A DNA stretch of 64,000 bases from Amycolatopsis rifamycinica (GTDB taxonomy: Bacteria; Actinomycetota; Actinomycetes; Mycobacteriales; Pseudonocardiaceae). The stretch lies in the NCBI RefSeq assembly GCF_000695625.1, contig NZ_JMQI01000028.1:248001-312000 (forward strand), in the 5' to 3' direction. Every line of letters starts with the position of its first letter. The stretch's first letter is position 1. Below are positions 33,857-43,205 of the stretch, one piece after another. A program made the translations under genes and the position numbers. The notes under the pieces were generated by a model. The model was not told the DNA's origin, ran no database searches, and saw nothing but the letters and a program-made list of their open reading frames with translations.

Positions 33857-35461
33857 CTAGGCCACGGTGGTGCTCTTGTGCACGAGCGCGTCGCACAGGG
33901 CCAGCCAGCTGGCCTCGACGATGTTGCCGTGCACGCCGACCGTGGTCCACTCGCGTTCCCCGTCGGTGCTCTCGACCAGCACGCGCGTCACCGCGTCGGT
34001 GCCGGGGTTGCCCTGGAGGATGCGCACCTTGTAGTCGGCCAGCTCCACACTGTCCAACCAGGACAGGTGCGGCGACAGTGCCTCCCGCAGGGCGGCGTCG
34101 AGGGCGTGCACCGGCCCGATGCCCTCGGCGGTGGCGATGACGCGCCGGCCGCCGACGTGCACCTTGACCGTCGCCTCGGCCATGACCTCCCCGTCCGGGC
34201 GGTGGTCGAGCACCACCCGGTAGGACTCGAGCGCGAACGGCGCCTCCGCCGGGTCGTCGGCCTCCTGGCGCAGCAGGAGCTCCAGGGAGGCGTCGGCGGC
34301 CTCGAAGGACCAGCCTTCGGCTTCGAGCCGCTTGACCTTGGTGATGGCGCTCGTCAGCGCTTCGGGCCGGCCGGCAAGGTCGACCCCGAGCTCACGTCCC
34401 TTGAGCTCGAGGCTGGCCCTGCCGGCCATCTCGGTGACCAGTACCCGCATGTCATTGCCGACGGAAGACGGATCGATGTGGTTGTACAGCAACGGATCCA
34501 CCTTGATCGCGCTCGCGTGCAGTCCTGCCTTGTGGGCAAAAGCCGACGCCCCTACGTAGGCCTGGTGGGTGTAGGGGGCGAGGTTCGCGATTTCGGCAAG
34601 GGCATGGGAGACCCGGGTGAGCTCGGCGGCGCCTCCGGTCGGGAGGACGTCGAGGCCGAGCTTGGTCACCAGGTTTCCCGTCACGGCGAAGAGGTCGGCG
34701 TTGCCGGCCCGCTCCCCGTAACCGTTGGCGGTGCACTGGACGTGCGTCACGCCGGCCTGCACCGCGGCGACGGAGTTCGCCACGGCGCAGGAAGTGTCGT
34801 CCTGACAGTGGATCCCGAGCCGGAACCCGGTCTTTTCCTTGACGCTCCGGACGGTCTCGGCCAGCCCGAGCGGCAGCTGGCCGCCGTTGGTGTCACAGAG
34901 CACGAGGACATCGGCACCCGCGTGGGCGGCGGCGTCGAGGACCCGGAGCGAAGTTTCGGGGGAATACGCGTAACCGTCGAAGAAGTGCTCGGCGTCGAGG
35001 AAAACGCGCCGGCCCTCCTTGGTCAGGAATTCGACGGTGTCTTTCACCATCGCACAGGCTTCGTCGACATCGACGCGCAGAGCGCGTTCGATGTGCCGCA
35101 GATCGGATTTCGCGACGAGGGTGATGACGGGTGCTTCGCTGTCGAGCAGGGCCCGGACCTGCGGATCGGCGTCGGCGGTGGCGCCGGCCTTGCGGGTGGC
35201 CCCGAAAGCGACGAGCGCCGCGTGTTTCAGCTTGAGCTCGCCTTTCGCGGCGCGGGCGAAGAATTCGGTGTCCTTGGGGAGCGCCCCGGGCCAGCCCCCT
35301 TCGATGAACCCGACCCCCAGCTCGTCCAGCAGCCGCGCGACGGCGAGCTTGTCCTGGACGGAGTAGGAGATGCCCTCCCGCTGCGCACCGTCGCGGAGGG
35401 TGGTGTCGTAGAGGTGGAAGGCGTCGCCGAGCGGGGTATCGGCGGGCTCCTTGCGGGTCAC
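33857..35461 (-). CDS. cimA: Citramalate synthase
   Basis: This 534-residue enzyme condenses pyruvate and acetyl-CoA to (R)-citramalate, feeding 2-oxobutanoate into isoleucine synthesis without threonine. The HMGL-like TIM barrel is complete: LYDTTLRDGAQREGIS near residue 17, metal ligands in GIHCQDDTSCAVANS and QCTANGYGERAGN, and SAFAHKAGLHASA. A LeuA-type regulatory domain fills residues about 400-530. Length matches CimA rather than homocitrate synthase. An isoleucine-codon leader peptide and attenuator precede it, which supports the assignment to isoleucine synthesis. Confidence 0.93.
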   Translation of the reverse strand: MTRKEPADTPLGDAFHLYDTTLRDGAQREGISYSVQDKLAVARLLDELGVGFIEGGWPGALPKDTEFFARAAKGELKLKHAALVAFGATRKAGATADADPQVRALLDSEAPVITLVAKSDLRHIERALRVDVDEACAMVKDTVEFLTKEGRRVFLDAEHFFDGYAYSPETSLRVLDAAAHAGADVLVLCDTNGGQLPLGLAETVRSVKEKTGFRLGIHCQDDTSCAVANSVAAVQAGVTHVQCTANGYGERAGNADLFAVTGNLVTKLGLDVLPTGGAAELTRVSHALAEIANLAPYTHQAYVGASAFAHKAGLHASAIKVDPLLYNHIDPSSVGNDMRVLVTEMAGRASLELKGRELGVDLAGRPEALTSAITKVKRLEAEGWSFEAADASLELLLRQEADDPAEAPFALESYRVVLDHRPDGEVMAEATVKVHVGGRRVIATAEGIGPVHALDAALREALSPHLSWLDSVELADYKVRILQGNPGTDAVTRVLVESTDGEREWTTVGVHGNIVEASWLALCDALVHKSTTVA

Positions 35462-35486
35462 GGTCTTCTCCTAGCGTTTCCGAGGC

Positions 35487-35520
35487 AACAAAAAAACCTC
35501 CCGCATGGGTGCGAGAGGTT
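35487..35520 (-). terminator. Attenuator terminator before cimA
   Basis: On the minus strand AACCTCTCGCA pairs with TGCGGGAGGTT and is followed by seven T. It lies between the Ile-codon leader peptide and cimA, so ribosome stalling in the leader would decide between terminator and antiterminator. Confidence 0.85.
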
Positions 35521-35543
35521 GCGCGCCGGGGGCTCTTGTGGAG

Positions 35544-35588
35544 CTATCGTCCGGCGCGCTCGTCGATAATGATGGCGAAGTTGGTCAC
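35544..35588 (-). CDS. Isoleucine-codon leader peptide of cimA
   Basis: A 14-residue frame reads MTNFAIIIDERAGR, with three consecutive Ile codons (ATC ATT ATC) and a GTG start. It stops 24 nt before the terminator stem, the usual geometry for ribosome-mediated attenuation. Its start coincides with the predicted transcription start, so it is probably leaderless. When charged tRNA-Ile is scarce the ribosome would stall at the Ile run and cimA would be transcribed. Confidence 0.82.
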   Translation of the reverse strand: MTNFAIIIDERAGR

Positions 35589-35594
35589 GGTCGC

Positions 35595-35624
35595 ATCATG
35601 CCACAGGCGTTCTGGGGAAGTCCA
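35595..35624 (-). promoter_or_regulatory. cimA promoter
   Basis: On the minus strand TGGACT (35619-35624), an 18-bp spacer and CATGAT (35595-35600). The predicted transcription start falls on the leader-peptide GTG at 35588. Confidence 0.6.
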
Positions 35625-35860
35625 CAAACTGGGTCAAGCTCCCACCATCCGGGAATCGGTCGTGGCCTTTCCGGTGATTCCTGATCAAGGATCTGCATCC
35701 GGCGCCCCCACCAGACATGCCCCACCGCACCCTGGGGGCTGACCCCGGTCCAGTCTATCGGCGACCACCGACGAAACCGGCCGCAAAGCCGTCCGGCGGC
35801 CGGCTTGCCCACAGCACGGTCATCTTGTGGACAAGTGGGCCGCACGGCCGACGGCACTGC

Positions 35861-35936
35861 CGTGAACGACCCATCCAGGGCGCCAGAGGCCCTGAACGAC
35901 TCATTCAGGACACCGAAGGTACGAGTCATTCACGAG
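35861..35936. repeat. Short tandem/dyad repeat with TCATTCA cores
   Basis: Successive ~30-bp units contain TGAACGACCCATCCAGG, TGAACGACTCATTCAGG and CGAGTCATTCACGAG. They are intergenic between cimA and leuB. Such TCATTCA-centred repeats appear to be a dispersed family in this type of genome; that is recollection, not tested here. Confidence 0.5.
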
Positions 35937-35966
35937 CCCCGCCCGGCGACAAAGCAACACGGCGCG

Positions 35967-36003
35967 AAAAAGCCCCGCACCCCCAAGGAGGGCGCGGGGC
36001 TTT
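35967..36003 (-). terminator. Terminator of leuB
   Basis: AAAAAGCCCCGC (35967-35978) pairs with GCGGGGCTTT (35994-36003). On the minus strand a T-run follows. It lies 10 bp after the leuB stop. Confidence 0.85.
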
Positions 36004-36012
36004 CCCGAAGAA

Positions 36013-37050
36013 TCAAGCAGTACGCACGTTCGACGAAACCAGCGCCGCCAGCCGGTCACCGATGGCCTGGGTGGCGCCCGGCGAAGCCTGGTCCCGCGTC
36101 GCCAGGTCGAACGCCACGGACGCCTCGATCCGCCGGGCCGCTTCCTTCTGGCCCAGGTGGTCCAGCAGCAGCGCCACCGACAGCACCGCGGCCGTCGGGT
36201 CCGCCAGCCCCTGGCCCGCGATGTCCGGCGCCGAACCGTGCACCGGCTCGAACATGCTCGGGTTGCGGCGGGTCATGTCCAGGTTGCCGCTCGCCGCCAG
36301 GCCGATGCCGCCCGTCACCGCGGCCGCGAGGTCGGTGATGATGTCGCCGAACAGGTTGTCCGTCACGATCACGTCGAACCGGGACGGGTCCGTCACCAGG
36401 TGGATGGTCGCCGCGTCCACGTGGGAGTACGCGACCGTCACGTCCGGGTGCTCGAGCGAGACCTCTTCGACGATCCGCGACCACAGCGACCCGGCGAACG
36501 AAAGCACGTTCGTCTTGTGCACCAGCGTCAGGTGCTTGCGCGGCCGGGCCTCGGCGCGGTTGAACGCGTCCGCGACCACGCGCCGGACGCCGAACGCCGT
36601 GTTGACGCTGACCTCTGTCGCGATCTCGTGTTCGGTGTCTTTGCGGATCAGGCCGCCGGTGCCCGCGTACGGGCCTTCGGTGCCTTCGCGCACGACGACC
36701 ATGTCGACGTCGCCCGCGTCGGCCAGCGGTCCCCGGACGCCCGGGTACAGCCGCGCCGGGCGCAGGTTGACGTGGTGGTCCATCTCGAACCGCAGGCGCA
36801 GCAGCAGGCCGCGCTCGAGGATGCCGCTCGGCACCGTCGGGTCGCCGACCGCGCCCAGCAGGATCGCGTCGTGCTGGCGGAGCTCGCCGAGGACCGACTC
36901 GGGGAGCAGCTCGCCGGTCGAGTGCCACCGAGCCGCGCCGAGGTCGTAGTTCGTGATCTCCGCCGTCGGTGCTACTTCGCCGAGCACCTTCAACGCCTCG
37001 GAGACCACCTCGGGCCCGATCCCGTCTCCTGGGATCACCGCGAGCCGCAT
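36013..37050 (-). CDS. leuB: 3-isopropylmalate dehydrogenase
   Basis: This 345-residue enzyme oxidatively decarboxylates 3-isopropylmalate in leucine synthesis, and 3-methylmalate in the citramalate route. It starts [18 protein letters not shown], contains the substrate arginines in [18 protein letters not shown], and the metal/cofactor segment [17 protein letters not shown], then [15 protein letters not shown]. The ATG at 37050 with AGGTGTGTGG before it is preferred; an upstream in-frame start adds 30 non-homologous residues. It is a single-gene transcript ended by a strong hairpin. Confidence 0.95.
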   Translation of the reverse strand: MRLAVIPGDGIGPEVVSEALKVLGEVAPTAEITNYDLGAARWHSTGELLPESVLGELRQHDAILLGAVGDPTVPSGILERGLLLRLRFEMDHHVNLRPARLYPGVRGPLADAGDVDMVVVREGTEGPYAGTGGLIRKDTEHEIATEVSVNTAFGVRRVVADAFNRAEARPRKHLTLVHKTNVLSFAGSLWSRIVEEVSLEHPDVTVAYSHVDAATIHLVTDPSRFDVIVTDNLFGDIITDLAAAVTGGIGLAASGNLDMTRRNPSMFEPVHGSAPDIAGQGLADPTAAVLSVALLLDHLGQKEAARRIEASVAFDLATRDQASPGATQAIGDRLAALVSSNVRTA

Positions 37051-37211
37051 CCACACACCTCCGTCGACCGGACCACCGGCCGCACCGATGGCCCACCGCA
37101 ACAAAACGCCAGCAGCCGGAAGGTTACCGGCCGTAGACAATCCGCCGTAGCCGCACCACCCTTATGCCGCATCCTCCCACGGGGTGAGACACCCAATCGG
37201 GTGAACGTGAG

Positions 37212-37248
37212 CGGGGCGCCCCCGGCGGAAATCCGCCGGAGACGCCCC
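37212..37248 (-). terminator. Hairpin downstream of the subtilase gene
   Basis: GGGGCG (37213-37218) with CGCCCC (37243-37248) and an inner CCGGCGGA/TCCGCCGG stem. It lies 30 bp beyond the stop at 37279. Confidence 0.65.
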
Positions 37249-37278
37249 TGGTCCTGCAGAAATCGATCTTGCGCCCGC

Positions 37279-40200
37279 CTAGCGGCGACCAGCCCCGATC
37301 GGCTGACGCTCGTTCCCCGGCCGGGCGCCCTGCGCGGTGTCCACCTTCACCACGTTCGCCCGGTTGCCCGCCGCGTTGTGGTGTTCGATGGCCAGCAGCC
37401 CGAGGGCGTTGTCGGCCGCGGCCGAAGCCGCGTTCCGCGTCACGACCAGCGCCGTACCCGGCTTGGCGACATAGCCCAGCGCGGCGTCGCCGCCGCCCTG
37501 CACCGCGTAGCCCGGCGCGAGCGCGTCGAACGAAAGCGGCGTGCCGACGTAGTCGATCAGGCCGTTGGTCGTGCCCGGCGCGACGTAGAAGCCGCTGACC
37601 CCCACCGTGTAGGAGATGCGGTGGCTGTCGGCGCTCGCGTCGATGCCCAGCGCGGCCAGCGAAACCGGCAGCGTGAGCACGTTCGTGTCGAACACGTTGG
37701 TGTCCACGTCGCCGAGCTGGCCGTTGACCGCCTGGACGTCGACGGTCGGGAAGCCCGGGGTCAGCGCGACCGTGTTGGCCAGGAGCACGTCGGTCGACGT
37801 CGCCTTGGTCACGTAGGTCTCGAAGTCCGGCTGCCCGTCCCCGGTCGTGTCGATGTCGACGAACGGCGAGGTGTTGCTGCCGATGTTCGCCCAGTCGCCC
37901 CAGGTGGACAGGCCGAACGCGAGGATCGCGTTCTCCGGCTCGCCCTGGGCCTTCGCCAGCGGAGCGGTCGAAGCCGCGCCGATGTAGCGGAGGTCGCCGC
38001 CCTTGGCCGTCTTGTTCAGCGTGCAGTCGGTGACCACGTCCGCGTCGCACTCGGGCAGCTGCGGGGACTCCGCCTGCAGCTCGAGCACGCTGATCAGCGA
38101 GCGGTAGCGCTGCGCGCCGGTCCCCTGGTCGACGCCCTTGCCGGTCAGGTTCAGCACGGCCTGGGTGGCGTCCGGGGCGAACTTCACCGACGGCGGCGTC
38201 GAAATCGTCGACACCGGCTTCGGCGCGGAGTAGACCGACACCCGCAGCGGCACCTTGGCCCCGCTGACCGGCGTGAAGGCGACGCGCCCGGAGGCGTCCG
38301 CGACGAACTGCCGGGCCAGGCCGGCCTGGGTGGCCTGCATGGTCGGGTCCATGACCTTGCGCAGCGCCTTCGGGTCGGTGATCTTCAGCGTCACCTTGAC
38401 CTTGGCGGTGCCGCGCGGGGTCAGCTTGACCGCCGGCTTGTCCACTGTGTACTCGACGCCCGGCAGCGCGGTGACCGCCTGGTAGGCGACGGAGTACTCG
38501 GCGGGCGTGACGCCCTTGTTGACGAGCTTGATCGTCTTCGACAGCGTCACCGGACCGGCCGCCTCGACCGTGCCGAAGCTGACGCTCACCGCGCCCGGGT
38601 CGTCGACGACGTAGGCGAGCACCTGGTTGTCCAGCGCCGCCTTCGCGTCGATCCGGCCGCTGCCGACGCGCTGCGGCGCGTAGGTGTGGCCCGCGCCGTC
38701 GGAGAGGTCGTGGCCGGCGGTGTCGATGACCGACGCCTTGACCTCCTCGACCGACCAGTCGGGGTGCGACTGGCGGATCAGCGCGGTGATGCCCGCGGTG
38801 TGCGGGGCGGCCATCGACGTGCCCGAGAGCACGGTCCGGCCGTTGCCGCTGCCGCGGAACGCCGAGGTGATCGTGTCACCGGGGGCGGCGACGTCCGGCT
38901 TGACGGCCGGACCGCGGGTGCCGCGCGAGGTGAACGAGCTCGGGGTGTCCACGATCGTCTTGTCGTAGGTCTGGATCGAGGCGCGGCCGGCGCCGTAGAG
39001 CCGGACCTGCAGCGTGCCCGCGGTCAGCGCCGCGCGCAGCGTCTTCGTCGCGGACCCGGTGAACTGGAACATCGGGATCGCCGCGTTGCCCGCGATACCC
39101 GCGCTGAAGTGCTCCAAAGTGGACGAGAGCAGCGCGCCCTTGGCCCCGGCGGCCTGCGCGTTGTTGGCACGGGCGGCCGAACCGCAGGCGCGGGTCGAGT
39201 CGTTGTCGTCCCACTCCAGGAACACGAACTTGCCGGCGGCCTTCGCCTTGTCCTCGGCCGAGTACGGCGCGCAGCCCGCGGCGTTCGCCGCCGAGAGGGC
39301 CACGACCGGCACGGTCAGGTTCAGGGTGTCGTAGCCGGTGTAGTTCTGGCTGTACTGGCCGGTCTTCTGGCCCGCGGCGGTCGAGGGGGCCTTGACCTCG
39401 GCGGCGTCGCGGAGGATGCCCGCGTCACGCGTGCTGGCGACGGTGAGCGCCTCCGGGGTGTTCCCCGGGGAGCCGGCGACGTCGTTGATGTCGCCGCCGT
39501 TGCCCGCGGAAATGACCGGCAGCACGTTGTTCGCGGCGAGCTTGCGCACGAACAGCGAGTCCGGGTCGTCGGGGGCGCCGAAGTCGGAGCCGAGCGAGAG
39601 GTTGACGACGTCGAGGTGGTCGGTGAAGTCGCCGTCGCCGTCCGGGTCGAGCGCCCAGTCCAGTGCCTGCGAGGTGACGTTCGTCGAGCCGGCGCAGCCG
39701 AACACCTTGATCGCGTAGAGCAGCGACTTCGGCGCCGTGCCCGGCCCGATCCGCATCGCGTCGACCTTCTTGGCGTCCAGCTTCTTGTAGTCGCCCTTGA
39801 AGGTCTTGCCGTCCGCGGTGACGCCGAAGCCGCCGATGGTGCCGGCGACGTGCGTGCCGTGCTCGCCGCAGGCCAGCGGGTTCGGGTCCGGCTTCGGGGT
39901 GGTCTTGCCCGCCGTGGCGGCGTCGTAGTCGTCGCCGACCAGGTCGGTGCCGCCGACGACCTTGGCGCTCGGGAAGAGCGGGGTCGGCTGAGTGCTGTCG
40001 ATGCTCTTGTAGGCGGCCTGCGTGCCGGGGCCGCCGAAGTCGGCGTGGGTGTAGTCGATGCCGTCGTCGATGACGCCGACGCGGACGCCGTCGCCGAACT
40101 TGCCGGTCTGCTGCCACGCGGTGAGCGTGTTGGTCAGCTGCGCGGCGCTGGCGTTGGTGCGGGTCTTCGGCACAACCGTGCGCACCGCGATGACGTCCGC

Positions 40201-40656
40201 CCGCTTCGCGACCTCGCGCAGCTTCGCGGCGTCGGCGGTGACGACCACGCCGGGAACGGCGTTGGCGGTCTGGGTGACGACCTGCGGTTTGGCGTCGGCC
40301 GCCCGCAGCTGCCCGAGGACGGAGTCCACGGCGGCGGCGGTGTCGGCCTTGGCGGCGCGGGCGGCCCGCTTCGCCTGCTCCTTGCCCTGCGGCTGCGTGG
40401 CGGTGAACGCGTCGACGGCCGGCTTCTTGGCCAGTTCGACGAACGCGGTGACCCGGCCCTGCGCGGCCCCCAGGCGCGGCGACAGCTTCCCCTGCAGCTT
40501 CGCGTCGTCGATCTTGGCGGGTGCGACGCCGTCCGCGAGCTGGGCGCCCTGTGTCTGATCAGGACTTGCGCTCGCGACCGGCGCCCCGAGCGCGGCCGCC
40601 AGAACGACGGCGAAGGCCGCCGTCGTGGCGCGCGCGGGGAGGCGGGATCTGCTCAT
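37279..40656 (-). CDS. Large secreted S8 subtilisin-like serine protease
   Basis: This 1125-residue exported protease has a signal peptide at 1-31 (RATTAAFAVVLAAALGA). An inhibitor-type propeptide (about 60-165) precedes the S8 domain. The catalytic triad is Asp197 in VGVIDDGIDYTH, His266 in CGEHGTHVAGT and a serine near 613 in LSGTSMAAPHTAG. A protease-associated insert lies between His and Ser (GCAPYSAEDKAKAAGKFVF). Residues about 650-1125 are beta-rich domains, including a Fn3-like segment. The ATG at 40656 is chosen because the signal peptide starts there. It probably degrades extracellular protein. It interrupts the leuB-serA neighbourhood seen in mycobacteria. Confidence 0.92.
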   Translation of the reverse strand: MSRSRLPARATTAAFAVVLAAALGAPVASASPDQTQGAQLADGVAPAKIDDAKLQGKLSPRLGAAQGRVTAFVELAKKPAVDAFTATQPQGKEQAKRAARAAKADTAAAVDSVLGQLRAADAKPQVVTQTANAVPGVVVTADAAKLREVAKRADVIAVRTVVPKTRTNASAAQLTNTLTAWQQTGKFGDGVRVGVIDDGIDYTHADFGGPGTQAAYKSIDSTQPTPLFPSAKVVGGTDLVGDDYDAATAGKTTPKPDPNPLACGEHGTHVAGTIGGFGVTADGKTFKGDYKKLDAKKVDAMRIGPGTAPKSLLYAIKVFGCAGSTNVTSQALDWALDPDGDGDFTDHLDVVNLSLGSDFGAPDDPDSLFVRKLAANNVLPVISAGNGGDINDVAGSPGNTPEALTVASTRDAGILRDAAEVKAPSTAAGQKTGQYSQNYTGYDTLNLTVPVVALSAANAAGCAPYSAEDKAKAAGKFVFLEWDDNDSTRACGSAARANNAQAAGAKGALLSSTLEHFSAGIAGNAAIPMFQFTGSATKTLRAALTAGTLQVRLYGAGRASIQTYDKTIVDTPSSFTSRGTRGPAVKPDVAAPGDTITSAFRGSGNGRTVLSGTSMAAPHTAGITALIRQSHPDWSVEEVKASVIDTAGHDLSDGAGHTYAPQRVGSGRIDAKAALDNQVLAYVVDDPGAVSVSFGTVEAAGPVTLSKTIKLVNKGVTPAEYSVAYQAVTALPGVEYTVDKPAVKLTPRGTAKVKVTLKITDPKALRKVMDPTMQATQAGLARQFVADASGRVAFTPVSGAKVPLRVSVYSAPKPVSTISTPPSVKFAPDATQAVLNLTGKGVDQGTGAQRYRSLISVLELQAESPQLPECDADVVTDCTLNKTAKGGDLRYIGAASTAPLAKAQGEPENAILAFGLSTWGDWANIGSNTSPFVDIDTTGDGQPDFETYVTKATSTDVLLANTVALTPGFPTVDVQAVNGQLGDVDTNVFDTNVLTLPVSLAALGIDASADSHRISYTVGVSGFYVAPGTTNGLIDYVGTPLSFDALAPGYAVQGGGDAALGYVAKPGTALVVTRNAASAAADNALGLLAIEHHNAAGNRANVVKVDTAQGARPGNERQPIGAGRR

Positions 40657-40794
40657 GAGTCGGCCCCTTACCCGAGGTCTGGACCCGAACCTGCCTGCCG
40701 CTCCTGACACCCCCGACGGTGAAGCGCGGCACAGCGTCGTGCCCTCGACGACGCGTGGTTCAACCTCGCGCAGAGAACCTAATCCCCCAAAACA

Positions 40795-40808
40795 CCTACT
40801 TACGTAGG
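40795..40808. promoter_or_regulatory. Small palindrome upstream of the subtilase
   Basis: CCTAC, TTAC and GTAGG form a dyad (CCTACTTACGTAGG) in the AT-richer 40785-40840 segment, about 140 bp before the subtilase start. It is a candidate operator or part of the promoter; no regulator is evident. Confidence 0.35.
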
Positions 40809-40842
40809 CAAAGGACTCCGTTATGTAGTTGTGATTGCGCAC

Positions 40843-40874
40843 GAGGGCCCCCTGCCGGGTGACAGGGGGCCCTC
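40843..40874 (-). terminator. Terminator of serA
   Basis: GAGGGCCCCCTG (40843-40854) pairs perfectly with CAGGGGGCCCTC (40863-40874). It lies 12 bp past the serA stop. Confidence 0.8.
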
Positions 40875-40886
40875 GAAAGAGTTACG

Positions 40887-42485
40887 TCAGTTGAAGTCGA
40901 CCGCGCGGATCGTGTGCGCCCCGACCGAGGCGCCGATCGGCTCCAGCAAGTGCGCGTCGATGTGGCGGTCGACGCGCAGCAGCATCACCGCGTCGGAACC
41001 GTCCGTCGTCTGGCTGATCTGGGCGGCCTCGATGTTGATGCCCGCCTCGCCGAGCAGCGTGCCGACCCGGCCCATCACGCCCGGGCGGTCCGGGTACTCG
41101 ACCAGCAGCACCGTTCCCTCGGCCCGCAGGTCGAAGCCGCGGCCGTTGACCTCGACCAGCTTCTCCACCTCGTCCAGGCCGGTCACCGAACCCGACACGG
41201 TCAGCGCCGAGCCGTCGGAGTGGACCGCGCGCACGGTGACCAGGCTGCGGAACTTCGGGCTTTCCGGCTCGGTCTCCAGCTCGACCTGCACGCCCAGCTT
41301 CTCCGCCAGCTGCGGCGCGTTGACGAAGGTGACCTGGTCCTCGACCACGCCGGTGAACACCCCGCGCAGCGCCGCCAGCTGCAGCACGCCGGTGTCCTCG
41401 TTGGAGATCTCGCCCTTGACCTGCACGGTCACCGACGTCGGCGACGTCGGGTTGAGCGCCGTCAGCAGCTGGCCCAGCTTCTGGACCAGGGACAGGTACG
41501 GGCGGACGTGCTCGCCGACCGCGCCGCCGCCGGAGACGTTCACCGCGTCCGGCACGAAGTCGCCGCGCAGGGCCAGCAGGACCGACTTCGCGACGTCGGT
41601 GCCCGCGCGGTCCTGGGCCTCGGCCGTCGAAGCGCCCAGGTGCGGCGTCACGACGACGTTCTCCAGCTCGAACAGCGGGCTCGACGTGGTCGGCTCGGTG
41701 ACGAAGACGTCGACGCCCGCGCCGCCGACGTGGCCCGAGCGCAGCGCCTCGGCCAGGTCTTCCTCGACGATGAGGCCGCCGCGGGCGGCGTTGACGATGA
41801 TGACGCCCGGCTTGGTCTTCTTCAGCGCCTCGGCGTCGATGAGGCCCTTGGTCTCCGGGGTCTTCGGCAGGTGGATGGAGATCGCGTCGGCGCGGGTCAG
41901 CAGCTCGTCGAGGGTGACGAGCTCGATGCCCAGCTGCGCGGCGCGGGCGGCCGAGACGTAGGGGTCGTAGGCGATGAGCTTCGTGTCGAAGGCGGCGAGG
42001 CGCTGCGCGAACAGCTGGCCGATCTTGCCGAGCCCGACCACGCCGATCGTCTTGCCCTGCAGCTCGACGCCGGAGAACGAGCTGCGCTTCCACTCGCCGC
42101 CGCGGAGGCTCTGGTCGGCGGCCGGGACGCGGCGCGCGACCGCCAGCAGCAGGGCGACGGCGTGCTCGGCGGCGGAGACGATGTTCGACGTCGGCGCGTT
42201 GACGACCAGGACACCGCGCTCGGTCGCGGCGGGCACCTCGACGTTGTCGAGGCCGACGCCGGCGCGGGCGACGACCTTGAGCTGCGTGGTGGCCGCGAAG
42301 ACCTCGGCGTTCACCTGGGTGGCGGAGCGGACCAGGAGCGCGTCGGCGCTCTTCACCGCCTCGAGCAGCGCGGACCGGTCCGTGCCGTCGACGTGCCGGA
42401 CCTCCACCTCGTCACCGAAGACACTCAGCACGGAGGGGGCGAGCTTCTCCGCGATGAGGACGACGGGTTTGCTGGGCTTGCTCAC
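40887..42485 (-). CDS. serA: D-3-phosphoglycerate dehydrogenase
   Basis: This 532-residue enzyme catalyses the first step of serine synthesis. It has the Rossmann motif IGVVGLGKIGQLFAQRLAAF, catalytic Arg in NAARGGLIVEE, Glu in VTEP and His in TPHLGASTAEA. The ASB domain is at about 320-450 and the C-terminal ACT domain at 455-532 (GTVLLVEYPDRPGVMGRVGT). This long form with ASB plus ACT is the serine-inhibited mycobacterial type. The GTG start follows GGGAG. It overlaps the end of the frame of the TetR gene by 4 bp, though that end is probably a frameshift artefact. Confidence 0.95.
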   Translation of the reverse strand: MSKPSKPVVLIAEKLAPSVLSVFGDEVEVRHVDGTDRSALLEAVKSADALLVRSATQVNAEVFAATTQLKVVARAGVGLDNVEVPAATERGVLVVNAPTSNIVSAAEHAVALLLAVARRVPAADQSLRGGEWKRSSFSGVELQGKTIGVVGLGKIGQLFAQRLAAFDTKLIAYDPYVSAARAAQLGIELVTLDELLTRADAISIHLPKTPETKGLIDAEALKKTKPGVIIVNAARGGLIVEEDLAEALRSGHVGGAGVDVFVTEPTTSSPLFELENVVVTPHLGASTAEAQDRAGTDVAKSVLLALRGDFVPDAVNVSGGGAVGEHVRPYLSLVQKLGQLLTALNPTSPTSVTVQVKGEISNEDTGVLQLAALRGVFTGVVEDQVTFVNAPQLAEKLGVQVELETEPESPKFRSLVTVRAVHSDGSALTVSGSVTGLDEVEKLVEVNGRGFDLRAEGTVLLVEYPDRPGVMGRVGTLLGEAGINIEAAQISQTTDGSDAVMLLRVDRHIDAHLLEPIGASVGAHTIRAVDFN

Positions 42486-43174
42486 GATGCGGCTCCCACT
42501 ATCTGGTCACATTCCAGGACGCTCTGTGTCGACAAACGGTCAAAGCACGTCGTTGTGCCCCGGGTCGAGCGGAGTTTAACGCGCTGGCGGGGCCTGTGGC
42601 TTCTCCCGGTGTTAACTCGCCCGCAATCCCTCGAAAACAAGCGCCAGCAGCCGCTGCTGCCTCCTTCGCCGGGCAGGTACCCGCCCGCCCAGGATGTCGC
42701 GTGCAGCAACAGAAGCAGTTCGTCCGCCGTGACGTCCCCGCGGAGCTCGCCCGCCCGCTTCGCGCGTTCCACCAGCTGGGAACCCGCCTCGCGCATCGTG
42801 TGGCACGACTCGTACAACCGGGACGATTCGTCGTTGAGGGCGTCGGCGGTGAGCTCGACCAGGCCGCGGAACGTGCCCGTGGCGTCCCCGAGCCCCGCCA
42901 GCCAGGTCTGCAGGGCCTGCAGCGGCTCCGGGTGGTTCAGCAGCTCCCGGGCCCGCTCGGCCTGAGCGTCGAACCGGGCCCGCAGGAGCGTCTCGAGCAG
43001 CGCGTCCCGGGTCGGGAAGTGCCGGTACAGCGTGCCGATTCCGACACCGGCCCGACGCGCGACCTCCTCGAGGGACGCCTCGACGCCGTGCTCGGCGAAG
43101 GCGCGTTGGGCCTCTTCGAGGAGGCGCTCGTAGTTGCGGCGGGCGTCCGCGCGCATGGGTTTGACGTCGGTCAT
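42482..43174 (-). CDS. TetR-family regulator, probable frameshift near the C-terminus
   Basis: The N-terminal helix-turn-helix is typical (YERLLEEAQRAFAEHGVEA, LEEVARRAGVGIGTLYRHFP), followed by a helical domain to HATSWAGGYLPGEGG. After about residue 172 the frame turns into atypical Cys/Arg-rich sequence and runs 55 residues on. The neighbouring frame instead reads QQRLLALVFEGLRAS and stops at 42612, a normal TetR ending. Adding one C near 42660 restores a protein of about 187 residues. So either a 1-bp deletion or a sequencing error is present. It is divergent from the LLM oxidoreductase genes, with a long palindrome between, and probably regulates them. Confidence 0.8.
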   Translation of the reverse strand: MTDVKPMRADARRNYERLLEEAQRAFAEHGVEASLEEVARRAGVGIGTLYRHFPTRDALLETLLRARFDAQAERARELLNHPEPLQALQTWLAGLGDATGTFRGLVELTADALNDESSRLYESCHTMREAGSQLVERAKRAGELRGDVTADELLLLLHATSWAGGYLPGEGGSSGCWRLFSRDCGRVNTGRSHRPRQRVKLRSTRGTTTCFDRLSTQSVLECDQIVGAAS

Positions 43175-43205
43175 CGCCCTTTCGACTTTACCCGGTAGCC
43201 AATCG

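Noticed and set aside
36157..40707. A 1516-codon open frame opposite leuB and the subtilase
   Set aside because: It is a shadow of two recognised genes. It has no family, no ribosome site and an implausible composition.
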